The notes beneath the pieces are model-generated. The model was given only the letters and a program-made list of their open reading frames with translations, was not told the origin of the DNA and did no database searches. 46,852 nt of DNA from an uncultured Eggerthellaceae bacterium (GTDB lineage Bacteria > Actinomycetota > Coriobacteriia > Coriobacteriales > Eggerthellaceae), in assembly GCA_905234635.1 (NCBI GenBank), contig CAJOJB010000001.1, positions 1-46,852 of the forward strand, given 5' to 3'. The translations under genes were made by a program, and so were the position numbers. Within the stretch, counting starts at the first letter, position 1, and each line of letters begins with the position of its first letter. Below, one piece after another: positions 9,497-18,234 of the stretch.

Positions 9497-10873
9497 GTGA
9501 CCAGCGCATCTGCACCCCGCTTCCTTGTTGCCGCCACGTCGAGCGGCAGCGGCAAGACCACTATCGCCTGTGGCCTGATGCGCGCCCTTTCGCGCAGAGG
9601 CATGGCTGTCCAAGCATGCAAGTGCGGCCCCGACTACATTGACCCCATGTTCCACCGTCGCGTGTTGGGCACCCCATCACGCAACTTGGACCTGTTTTTT
9701 GCCGACGAAAACACCGTGTGCGAACTAGTGGCAGAAGGCAGCCGCAACGCCAACATCACCGTAATTGAAGGCGTCATGGGTTACTACGATGGCATAGCTT
9801 CGGGCAGTGACGCCTCGTCCTATGCACTCGCACATGCCACCAACACGCCCGCCATCCTGGTAGTCGAAGCACACGGGCGGGCGCTTTCGGTGGCTGCTGA
9901 AGTAGCGGGCTTTGCAGGGTTCCGACAGCCTTCGCATGTGGCGGGCGTTATTGTCAATCGTTGCACGAAAGGGTACTACCCCCGCCTGAAAAGCATGATT
10001 GAAACCGAAACGAGCATTCCTGTCTTGGGCTATGTTCCAGCACTGGACGACGCGCATTTGGAAAGCCGCCATTTGGGACTGGTTACGGCCGACGAAGTGG
10101 CAGACCTGCAAGCAAGGATTGACCGCGTGGCCAGCACGCTCGAAGAAACAGTCGACCTGGATGCGCTTATAGCACTTGCACAGGCAGCACCAAACCTGTC
10201 GTACGAGCCTCGCACGCTGCCCCAAACTCTAGAAAACCCCGTACGCATTGCCATTGCACGCGATGAATCGTTTAGTTTTTATTACGACGACACCCTGCGC
10301 ATGATGCAGCAACTCGGCGCAGAGCTGGTCGATTTTTCACCCCTGCATGACGCAGTGCTCCCAGAAAATATTGGAGGCTTATATCTGGGCGGCGGCTACC
10401 CCGAATTGCACGCTGCAGCGCTTTCTGCAAACACGAGCATGCGTGAAAACATCCGCTCGGCCATTGCGCAGGGTCTGCCCACCATTGCCGAATGCGGTGG
10501 CTTCATGTACCTGCATGAAAGCATGGAGGACGCAAACGGTACCCCCTGGCCCATGGTGGGTGCCATAAAAAGCCGCTCTTACAAATTGGGTAAACTTGAA
10601 CGCTTTGGCTACATACGCATTACGGCACGCGAAGACAACCTGCTTTGCTCGGCGGGTGAAAACCTGCCCGCCCATGAATTCCATTATTGGGACAGCGAAA
10701 ACCCCGGCAGCTGCTTTCACGCACAGAAGCCGCAAAGCAGCCGCAACTGGAACTGCGCCTTTGCCACTCCTACACTTTACGCAGGCTACCCACACCTGTA
10801 CCTGTACGCATGCCCTACGGCCATCAAGCGCTTCTTGGACACTTGCGCCCGATACAAGGATGCCAGTCGATGA
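9497..10873 (+). CDS. cbiA: Cobyrinate a,c-diamide synthase
   Basis: GTG start; FLVAATSSGSGKTTIACGLMRAL, KCGPDYIDPMFH, GGLYLGGGYPE, IAECGGFMYL. Confidence 0.93.
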   Translation: MTSASAPRFLVAATSSGSGKTTIACGLMRALSRRGMAVQACKCGPDYIDPMFHRRVLGTPSRNLDLFFADENTVCELVAEGSRNANITVIEGVMGYYDGIASGSDASSYALAHATNTPAILVVEAHGRALSVAAEVAGFAGFRQPSHVAGVIVNRCTKGYYPRLKSMIETETSIPVLGYVPALDDAHLESRHLGLVTADEVADLQARIDRVASTLEETVDLDALIALAQAAPNLSYEPRTLPQTLENPVRIAIARDESFSFYYDDTLRMMQQLGAELVDFSPLHDAVLPENIGGLYLGGGYPELHAAALSANTSMRENIRSAIAQGLPTIAECGGFMYLHESMEDANGTPWPMVGAIKSRSYKLGKLERFGYIRITAREDNLLCSAGENLPAHEFHYWDSENPGSCFHAQKPQSSRNWNCAFATPTLYAGYPHLYLYACPTAIKRFLDTCARYKDASR

Positions 10874-11835
10874 TTCATCTGGCTGCGCTTTTCGTTGGCT
10901 TTGGGCTTGACCTGTTGTTGGGCGATCCGCACGGGATGCCCCACCCCATTCGCGCTATCGGAAAACTCATCGAGGTAAGCGAGCGCATACTGCGTCGCGT
11001 CTTCCCCGCCACGCCTGCAGGTGAACGAGTGGCGGGCGTCGTGCTTGTGGTGGTAGTTGCAGTCCTTTCTACGACAATCGCAGCTATCCTTCTGTGGGTA
11101 AGCTACCGCATAAACCTGTGGCTTGGCTTTGCGTTGGAAGCCGTGCTCTGTTCCTTCATGCTGGCCAGCCGTTCCTTGCGCGACGAAAGCATGAAGGTGT
11201 CCACCGCTCTTAAGACCAAGGGGGTCAACGCTGCACGCCGCGCTGTTTCGATGATAGTGGGGCGCGACACCGAAAACCTCGACGAAGAAGGCGTGCTGCG
11301 CGCCACCGTGGAAACCGTGGCGGAAAACACCTGCGATGGCGTGGTGGCACCCATCCTTTTCATGGCCATGGGCGGTGCCCCCGCGGGCGTGCTCTACAAA
11401 GCCGTCAATACCATGGATTCCATGGTGGGCTACAAAAACGACCGCTACCAGTATTTTGGAACGGCGGCGGCGCGAATCGACGACCTATTCAATTTCATTC
11501 CTGCGCGAGTAAGCGGCCTGCTTATGTGTGTCATGGCGCGTTTGGTGGGCCTGAATACAGCTGGTGCTTGGCGCATTTTCAAGCGCGACCGTCGCAATCA
11601 CGCTTCGCCTAATTCGGCACACACCGAAGCAGCCTGTGCAGGTGCCTTGGGTGTACAACTAGCGGGCCCGACTAGCTATTTTGGCAAGGTGGCAGACAAG
11701 CCTTTTATCGGCGACAATACACGCCCCATTGAAGTGGACGACGTGGCGCGCGCGAACAAGCTTATGCTGGCAACTGCCGTGAGCGCCTTGCTTATTTCGA
11801 GTATCCTTATGATTGTGGTTTATCGCATTATCTAG
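10870..11835 (+). CDS. cbiB: Adenosylcobinamide-phosphate synthase CbiB/CobD
   Basis: GLDLLLGDPHGMPHPIRAIGKLI; VETVAENTCDGVVAPIL; MVGYKNDRYQYFG. Confidence 0.93.
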   Translation: MIHLAALFVGFGLDLLLGDPHGMPHPIRAIGKLIEVSERILRRVFPATPAGERVAGVVLVVVVAVLSTTIAAILLWVSYRINLWLGFALEAVLCSFMLASRSLRDESMKVSTALKTKGVNAARRAVSMIVGRDTENLDEEGVLRATVETVAENTCDGVVAPILFMAMGGAPAGVLYKAVNTMDSMVGYKNDRYQYFGTAAARIDDLFNFIPARVSGLLMCVMARLVGLNTAGAWRIFKRDRRNHASPNSAHTEAACAGALGVQLAGPTSYFGKVADKPFIGDNTRPIEVDDVARANKLMLATAVSALLISSILMIVVYRII

Positions 11836-11843
11836 GAACGGGC

Positions 11844-12926
11844 ATGATGGATCGGTTCGAACATGGGGGAAACATTTACGCGCATGAAGGCGTGTTGGAC
11901 TACTCTGCCAATTTGAACCCCTTGGGCGTGCCCGATTCCGTAAAGCAGGCCCTTGCGCAGTCTGTTGATTCTTTTGGCGTCTACCCCGACCCCCACTGCC
12001 GTGCCCTCACGCAGGCCATAGCGCAGTTCGAAGGCGTCGACGCTGCCTGGGTGCTGCCAACCGCGGGGGCAACCGACGCTATCACGCGCGTCTGTCTTGC
12101 GGTAAAACCTGCGCATGCCCTGGTATGCGCGCCCAGCTATTCGGGCTACGAACAGGCGCTTGAACAGGTAGGGGCAACGGTCGAACACCACGCCTTGCGC
12201 GAAGAAGAAAACTTCCAGGTAACCGCCCGCATTCTTAACGACGTCGACAGCGAAATCGACCTGGTCTTTTTAGCAAACCCCAACAATCCCACGGGTGCGC
12301 TGCTCGACTGCGACATCCTTATTGACGTGCTTGATGCCACCCGGCGCTGCGGTGCGGTAGTTGTGCTCGACGAATGCTTTGTCGATCTCACGTCACAGGC
12401 GGGCAGCACCGAGCTGCTTGGTGGCTATGACAACCTGGTCATCGTGAAAGCGCTTACAAAAACTTTTGCCCTCGCAGGCGTGCGCGCAGGCTACGCGCTC
12501 TGCTGTAATGCGGACTTGCTTGGGCGTATGCGCGAGCTTGGGCAGACGTGGGCCGTATCGACTCCGGCACAAGTTGCTGGCATAGCTGCCCTTCAAGAAA
12601 GGGACTATGTTGAACTTGCCAAGAAGCTGGTAGCCCATGAACGAGAACGCCTGGTGGACGCACTGGAAAGTTATGGCATGCAGGTAGTGCCTGGCTGCGC
12701 CAACTTCATCATGTTCAAAGCCCCCCAGGGGGGATCCGCACCTTCTAGTGGGACACCGGTACCGTCCCCACCGTCCCCACTTTATGATGCGATGCTTGAG
12801 CGAGGCATACTTATTCGCCGCTGCGAAAACTTCCATGGCCTCGACGGCAGCTGGTACCGTATTGCCGTGCGTGCGCCAGAAGAAAATACGCGCTTTCTCG
12901 TTGTGCTTCAGGAGGTCTTTGCATGA
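11844..12926 (+). CDS. Threonine-phosphate decarboxylase / histidinol-phosphate-type aminotransferase of the cobalamin pathway
   Basis: HGGNIYAHEGVLDYSANLNPLGVP; ANPNNPTGALLD; VKALTKTFALAGVRAGY; contains a Pro-rich insert encoded by a REP-like palindrome. Confidence 0.88.
   Translation: MMDRFEHGGNIYAHEGVLDYSANLNPLGVPDSVKQALAQSVDSFGVYPDPHCRALTQAIAQFEGVDAAWVLPTAGATDAITRVCLAVKPAHALVCAPSYSGYEQALEQVGATVEHHALREEENFQVTARILNDVDSEIDLVFLANPNNPTGALLDCDILIDVLDATRRCGAVVVLDECFVDLTSQAGSTELLGGYDNLVIVKALTKTFALAGVRAGYALCCNADLLGRMRELGQTWAVSTPAQVAGIAALQERDYVELAKKLVAHERERLVDALESYGMQVVPGCANFIMFKAPQGGSAPSSGTPVPSPPSPLYDAMLERGILIRRCENFHGLDGSWYRIAVRAPEENTRFLVVLQEVFA
12748..12780. repeat. REP-like palindromic sequence inside the cobalamin aminotransferase gene
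   Basis: gtgggacaccggtaccgtccccaccgtccccac, with tandem accgtcccc. Confidence 0.65.
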
Positions 12927-14425
12927 CAGCTAAGCCCATAATGATTCAAGGCACCATGTCGGGCGCCGGCAAAAGTTTGCTCGTAGCAGGCCTGTGTCGC
13001 ATTTTCGCCCAGGATGGCTACAAGGTCGCACCCTTCAAGTCGCAAAACATGGCGCTCAATTCTTTTATTACAACCGAGGGCATGGAAATGGGCCGCGCTC
13101 AAGTGGTCCAGGCCGAAGCAGCGGGCATCGAAGCCGAAGTGGCCATGAACCCCGTTCTGCTCAAACCCACTACCGACGTTGGCAGCCAGGTTATCGTGCA
13201 GGGCAGGCCGCTTAAAACCATGTCGGCGGTCGACTACTACGCCTTCAAACATGAACTGAAGCCTGTCATCATGGAGTCGTACAACAATCTGGCCGAACGC
13301 TTCGACATTATTGTTATCGAAGGTGCGGGAAGTCCTGCCGAAGTTAACCTGAAACAAGACGATATCGTTAATATGGGCATGGCCAAGATGGTCGCTTCGC
13401 CCGTGCTGCTTGCAGGCGACATAGACCGTGGTGGCGTGTTTGCCCAGCTTATTGGCACTATGATGCTTCTTGATCCCAGCGAACAGGCCCTCGTAAAAGG
13501 CTCTATCGTCAACAAATTCCGCGGCGACCCTGAAATCCTGCGCCCTGGACTTACTATCCTGGAAGAGCGTATGGGCGTGCCCGTCGTAGGCGTTGTGCCC
13601 TATATGCAGGTCGATATCGACGACGAAGACAGCATGTCCGACCGCTTAAGTGCGCGTTCACGCGGTGGCGTGGTTGACATTGCCGTAGTGCGCCTGCCTA
13701 AGATTTCCAACTTCACCGACTTTATCGCGCTGGAAGCCGCAGCGGGCGTCGATGTGCGCTACGTGGCTAAGGTAAGCGAATTGGGTAAGCCCGATCTTAT
13801 TATTCTGCCGGGCACGAAGTCCACCCTGGCCGACCTGAAATGGCTGCGGGAAAGCGGCCTTGAAACAGCCATCCTGAAACTCGCCCATGCGGGCACGCCC
13901 ATCTTTGGCATTTGCGGTGGCTACCAAATGCTCGGCCGCAGCATTGCCGACCCCCACGGGGTTGAAGGCGGTGGCGAAATGGCGGGCATGGATCTGCTCC
14001 CTGTTAATACGGTGTTCGAACCTGAAAAACATACCGTACAGTCGCAGGGCACGGTGCAAACCGTGGGCGGCGCTTTGGCAAGCCTTTCGGGCACGACAAT
14101 TGCCGGCTACGAAATTCATATGGGCACCACAACCCTCGAAAACGACACGCCCTTTGTTTTCCTAGAAAGCGACGGCACAACAAAGGATGACGGCTGTGCC
14201 TACGGGAACGCCTACGGCACCTACGTGCACGGCTTTTTCGACGAGCCTCAGGCAACGAAAGCTCTTATTGCTTCGCTCCTTTCGGCCAAAGGCCTGGACG
14301 CGCACGCTGTTGAAGCGGTCGACATGGCTGCCTACAAACAGGAACAGTACGATACGCTGGCCAGGGGCCTACGGGAAAGCCTGGACATGGATTTGGTCTA
14401 TCGAATTTTGGAGGAAGGCGTATGA
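12923..14425 (+). CDS. cbiP: Cobyric acid synthase
   Basis: MIQGTMSGAGKSLLVAGLCRIF, FKSQNMALNSF, DIDRGGVFAQL, GICGGYQMLG. Confidence 0.95.
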   Translation: MTAKPIMIQGTMSGAGKSLLVAGLCRIFAQDGYKVAPFKSQNMALNSFITTEGMEMGRAQVVQAEAAGIEAEVAMNPVLLKPTTDVGSQVIVQGRPLKTMSAVDYYAFKHELKPVIMESYNNLAERFDIIVIEGAGSPAEVNLKQDDIVNMGMAKMVASPVLLAGDIDRGGVFAQLIGTMMLLDPSEQALVKGSIVNKFRGDPEILRPGLTILEERMGVPVVGVVPYMQVDIDDEDSMSDRLSARSRGGVVDIAVVRLPKISNFTDFIALEAAAGVDVRYVAKVSELGKPDLIILPGTKSTLADLKWLRESGLETAILKLAHAGTPIFGICGGYQMLGRSIADPHGVEGGGEMAGMDLLPVNTVFEPEKHTVQSQGTVQTVGGALASLSGTTIAGYEIHMGTTTLENDTPFVFLESDGTTKDDGCAYGNAYGTYVHGFFDEPQATKALIASLLSAKGLDAHAVEAVDMAAYKQEQYDTLARGLRESLDMDLVYRILEEGV

Positions 14426-15081
14426 CCAGCAAGCTCGAACAGCTCACCTTCGTCAAACCTGCTGACATCGAAGCGCGCAGCTTTGAAATAATCGGCGAAG
14501 AACTGGGCAACACCACCTTCCCCGACGCGCACCATGAATCGGTGGTCAAGCGCGTTATCCATACGTCGGCCGATTTCGACTATGCCAAAAACCTGGTCTT
14601 TTCCCACGACGCCGTGGCGCACGGCATCAAAGCCCTGGCGGGCGGCACGTCCATTGTTACCGACACCAAGATGGCAGCCGCTGGCATCAATAAAAGCGTG
14701 CTGGGCAGCTTTGGCGGCGAAGTGCTTAACTTTATTTCCGACGCCGACGTAGCAGCCGAAGCTAGGGAACGCGGTCTTACGCGTTCAGCGGTTTGTATGG
14801 AACGTGCCGCGGCCCTGGGCGAGCCCTTGGTGTTCGCCATTGGCAATGCCCCCACCGCCTTGGTACAGCTTTACCAAATGATTAGCGAAGGCGCCATGGT
14901 CAAGCCAGCGCTTATCATTGGGGTGCCCGTGGGTTTTGTAAACGTTGTCGAAAGCAAAGAACTTATCCTGGACTTGGACGTGCCATCCATTGTGGCACGC
15001 GGGCGCAAGGGCGGTAGTAACGTGGCCGCCAGCATTTGCAATGCACTCCTCTATATTGCGTCCAACGACCGAAGAGAATAG
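14422..15081 (+). CDS. cbiC: Cobalt-precorrin-8 methylmutase
   Basis: IGNAPTALVQLYQMI; IGVPVGFVNVVESKELI; RGRKGGSNVAASICNALL. Confidence 0.94.
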   Translation: MTSKLEQLTFVKPADIEARSFEIIGEELGNTTFPDAHHESVVKRVIHTSADFDYAKNLVFSHDAVAHGIKALAGGTSIVTDTKMAAAGINKSVLGSFGGEVLNFISDADVAAEARERGLTRSAVCMERAAALGEPLVFAIGNAPTALVQLYQMISEGAMVKPALIIGVPVGFVNVVESKELILDLDVPSIVARGRKGGSNVAASICNALLYIASNDRRE

Positions 15082-15180
15082 TGCTGTTCGGGCGGCAAAG
15101 GCAAGCACTTTCCTGCTCTGCGCTCCTGCGGTTTACAATGAAGGCCTGGGTAAGTGTTTAACACAAACGAAAGGGCATGT

Positions 15181-16236
15181 GTGAACGAACTTGAACTGCA
15201 TATAGAACCTGCCGACAAGGCGGCAGCGCAGCGTGCCCAGGACAAGTGGAACGCGGTAGCCAAGCCCCTTGGTTCGCTCGGCTTGCTCGAAGACCAGGTT
15301 ATAAAAATCGCCGCGCTCACAGGAAGCGAACAGGTCGACATAAGCAAGCGCTGTGCGGCCATCCTCTGCGCTGACAATGGCGTCGTGGCGCAGGGCGTTT
15401 CCCAGAGCGGCCCCGACGTTACCACCATTGTGGCGAGCTGCATTGCCCAAGGTATTTCTTCAGTCTGCAAGATGGCAGAACCTATCGCCCTCGATTGCAT
15501 CGCTTACGACTTTGGCATGCTCAAGCCGTCCCCCGAAGCAGGGGTGTGCGACAAGTGCATCGCACGCGGCACGGGCGACATAAGCCAAGGCCCCGCCATG
15601 ACGCGCGAACAAGCCCTTGCCGCTATTACCGCAGGCATCGACGTCGTACGCGAGCTGAAAGACGAAGGCTACCAGCTTATTGCAACTGGCGAAATGGGTA
15701 TTGGCAATACAACGACATCGACCGCTATGGCCTGCGTCTTTACCGGCAACGCACCCAAAGACCTGGTGGGACGTGGGGCGGGACTTTCCGACGAGGGGCT
15801 CAGCCGTAAGCTGCGGGCCATCGAAGAAGCCATCGCGGTCAACCAGCCCCATGCCGACGACACTATCGATGTACTTGCCAAGCTGGGTGGCTTTGACATT
15901 GCAGGTATGTGCGGCATGTTTTTAGGGGGCGCCCTATACCGCGTGCCCGTGATTATCGACGGCGTTGTTTCAGCTGTTGCAGCATATTGTGCAGCGCGCA
16001 TTAGTCCTGCCTGCACTATTACCATGCTGCCTTCCCATGTCTCGAGCGAACCAGCTGCTTCAATATTGCTGGAGCGCATGGGGCTCACCCCGCCCATTAA
16101 TGCAGGCATGCACCTGGGCGAAGGCACGGGCGCAGCATGCCTGGTCCCCTTGCTGGACATGGCGCTTGCGCTCTACCATGGGTCAACCTTTGAAGACTAT
16201 GGCATGGACGCCTATAAGGAAACAGGAAAGAAGTAA
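15181..16236 (+). CDS. cobT: Nicotinate-nucleotide-dimethylbenzimidazole phosphoribosyltransferase
   Basis: KWNAVAKPLGSLGLLEDQVIKIAALTG; ATGEMGIGNTTTSTAM; HLGEGTGAACLVPLLDMAL; GTG start preferred over the upstream ATG. Confidence 0.92.
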   Translation: MNELELHIEPADKAAAQRAQDKWNAVAKPLGSLGLLEDQVIKIAALTGSEQVDISKRCAAILCADNGVVAQGVSQSGPDVTTIVASCIAQGISSVCKMAEPIALDCIAYDFGMLKPSPEAGVCDKCIARGTGDISQGPAMTREQALAAITAGIDVVRELKDEGYQLIATGEMGIGNTTTSTAMACVFTGNAPKDLVGRGAGLSDEGLSRKLRAIEEAIAVNQPHADDTIDVLAKLGGFDIAGMCGMFLGGALYRVPVIIDGVVSAVAAYCAARISPACTITMLPSHVSSEPAASILLERMGLTPPINAGMHLGEGTGAACLVPLLDMALALYHGSTFEDYGMDAYKETGKK

Positions 16237-16238
16237 TT

Positions 16239-16877
16239 GTGCAACTCGTTATGATGCGCCATGGGGCGACAAGGGCCAACGAAGAGCGCCGCTATGCAGG
16301 CATGCGCACTGACGACGCCTTAACCGATGGTGGTCGTGCCCAATGTTTGGCTGCGGGTGTCTTCCCCACAGTTGAACGCGTCTACACAAGTCCCCTGCTT
16401 CGCGCGCAGCAAACGGCACGGATCTGCTTTCCCCAGGCAGAAATAATTGCATGGCCTGGTCTTGAAGAATATGACTTTGGTGCCTTTGAAGGTCACACCG
16501 CAGACGAAATGACCAACGACGTAGACTATCGCGCCTGGTTGGACAGCGGTTGCACTTCGCGCTGCCCCCAGGGCGATTCCCGCGTCAGTTATATAGAACG
16601 CAGCAATTCTGCCCTTGTCCAACTACTACAGGAAGCTGCACATCGCGGCGAAGACCAGGTAATTGTCGTGGGGCACAACGGCACCATCATGGCCGCCTTC
16701 CATGCCTTTGCCACAAGCGAACAAGGACGACGCCTCAACCGTGCCGACGTGGACTATTTTAACTGGCATGTGCCCAACGCCCAAGGCTATACCGCTCAAG
16801 CAATCTTTGGTGCACAGGACAGCAGCGCACAGCTCACCTTCACCCAGTGCAGGCGGTTCGAAACTCTTCCTTTATAG
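16239..16877 (+). CDS. cobC: Histidine phosphatase family protein, probable alpha-ribazole phosphatase
   Basis: VMMRHGATRANEERRYAG, SPLLRAQQTA, VVGHNGTIMA; end of cobalamin operon. Confidence 0.8.
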   Translation: MQLVMMRHGATRANEERRYAGMRTDDALTDGGRAQCLAAGVFPTVERVYTSPLLRAQQTARICFPQAEIIAWPGLEEYDFGAFEGHTADEMTNDVDYRAWLDSGCTSRCPQGDSRVSYIERSNSALVQLLQEAAHRGEDQVIVVGHNGTIMAAFHAFATSEQGRRLNRADVDYFNWHVPNAQGYTAQAIFGAQDSSAQLTFTQCRRFETLPL

Positions 16878-16887
16878 GGAAATTCGA

Positions 16888-17517
16888 TTAAAGGAATTCG
16901 ACAATCTTTTCGGCGGCAGCACCCGCGTCTTCAGTGTAAGCGTCTGCACCAATTTCGTCGCAGAAGGCCTGATTAATGGGAGCGCCGCCAACCATAATTT
17001 TTACCTGGTCGCGCAAGCCCGCCTCTTCAAAGGCCTTCACGGTGTCGCTCATGGAAACCATGGTCGTGGTAAGCAAAGCAGACAGGCAGACCACCTTGCA
17101 TTCGGGGTGTTCTTCCACATGCTTGACGAAGGCCTCAGGGGCAACGTCGACACCAAGGTCGGTCACTTCAACGCCCTTGCCTTCAATCATCATGCGAACC
17201 AGATTCTTGCCAATGTCATGCATGTCGCCCTTCACGGTGCCGATGCAGGCAAAGCCAGCAGGTTCAGCGCCTTCCGCGGCCAAAACGGGTTTCAAAACTT
17301 CCGTGCCGGCAACCATGGAACGAGCAGAAATAAGCATTTCGGGGACGAAGCATTCACCCCGCGAAAAGCGTTCGCCAATTATGTCCATGGCAGAAATAAG
17401 AGCATCGAGCAGCGCCTGCGGATCTTCGCCCGCGTCCAAGCCCTGCTGCACCATGGGGCCAACTTCTTTGCGCTTACCAGCTATAACGGCGTCGCGGATA
17501 TCGTCAAACAAAGACAT
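16888..17517 (-). CDS. Corrinoid (B12-binding) protein of a methyltransferase system (MtaC/MtvC-like)
   Basis: GTVKGDMHDIGKNLVRMMIEGKGVEVTDLGVDV (DxHxxG B12-binding motif); N-terminal four-helix cap. Confidence 0.93.
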   Translation of the reverse strand: MSLFDDIRDAVIAGKRKEVGPMVQQGLDAGEDPQALLDALISAMDIIGERFSRGECFVPEMLISARSMVAGTEVLKPVLAAEGAEPAGFACIGTVKGDMHDIGKNLVRMMIEGKGVEVTDLGVDVAPEAFVKHVEEHPECKVVCLSALLTTTMVSMSDTVKAFEEAGLRDQVKIMVGGAPINQAFCDEIGADAYTEDAGAAAEKIVEFL

Positions 17518-17529
17518 TGTTATCTCTTT

Positions 17530-17634
17530 TCTTCATAGGTGGCCACCCTTGTTCACAGGCGGTCGCACCGCATTCATGGGCAATCGTCCCGTGTTCATGG
17601 GTGGCCGCCCCGTGTTCATGGGTGCTTCTCCCTT
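17530..17634. repeat. Degenerate 21-bp tandem repeat, 5 units, upstream of the corrinoid protein gene
   Basis: tcttcataggtggccaccctt / gttcacaggcggtcgcaccgc / attcatgggcaatcgtcccgt / gttcatgggtggccgccccgt / gttcatgggtgcttctccctt. Confidence 0.85.
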
Positions 17635-17664
17635 GATTTTCGTTGCTCTGATTATAGTACAAGC

Positions 17665-18195
17665 CTAATAACAGATACACCCAGTAAAACTTATGGTGTT
17701 TGGCCCATGGTTGTAGGGCACCCCGGCTTCGGTGCACACTTCGGTCACCACGAAACCTGCTGCTTCCAGCGACACCACCATGCGGTCGGGAAAACGACAA
17801 GCTGCATGGGGATAGGTGCATTCCGTACACAGCATGCAGGGCCCGGCGCCCAAGGCCATAAACGAAAGGCCTTCGCCGGATAAAGCTTCTACAAGACTAA
17901 CAAGGCGCTTGTTCTGCGTGCTTTCCGCAGTGCCCATGGCTTCGATGTCAAATTCGTCTTCGAGCTGCCCCACCGTCTGCACCACCATGCAGTTTTCAAA
18001 GGCGTGTACGCGCTTTTCGTAGTCTTCGACTTCGCCGCAAGCAGGCGGGCACGACCACGATTTCCCGTATGCCTGACACAAATTCGCAGCACACATATCG
18101 CGTACTTCAGGGTGCGTGTGCAAGGCGGAAGTCTTGCAATGACCAATTGCGTCGAAGCCCTGTTCATGTGCCAAGGTTTCGATGCGTTCCTTCAT
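17665..18195 (-). CDS. Cys-rich DUF2284-like predicted metal-binding protein
   Basis: 13 Cys in 176 aa; YGKSWSCPPACG, GPCMLCTECTYPHAACRFPDRM, FTGCICY. Confidence 0.8.
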   Translation of the reverse strand: MKERIETLAHEQGFDAIGHCKTSALHTHPEVRDMCAANLCQAYGKSWSCPPACGEVEDYEKRVHAFENCMVVQTVGQLEDEFDIEAMGTAESTQNKRLVSLVEALSGEGLSFMALGAGPCMLCTECTYPHAACRFPDRMVVSLEAAGFVVTEVCTEAGVPYNHGPNTISFTGCICY

Positions 18196-18218
18196 TACAC
18201 TTCCCTGTTCGAAGACTG

Positions 18219-18230
18219 CCTGGTGCCAGG
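18219..18230. repeat. Short perfect palindrome CCTGGTGCCAGG (REP-like) between the MeTr and DUF2284 genes
   Basis: Direct reading; lies in the ~39-nt intergenic gap. Confidence 0.5.
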
Positions 18231-18234
18231 GCCA

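Noticed and set aside
16663-17668. + strand ORFs 16663..17538 and 16976..17668
   Set aside because: Antisense to the convincing corrinoid protein gene and overlapping cobC; no family resemblance.
17504-17830. - strand ORF with His-rich THEHGAA repeats
   Set aside because: It starts inside the DUF2284 gene in another frame, has no RBS, and overlaps the corrinoid protein start. Kept as a DNA repeat, not a protein.
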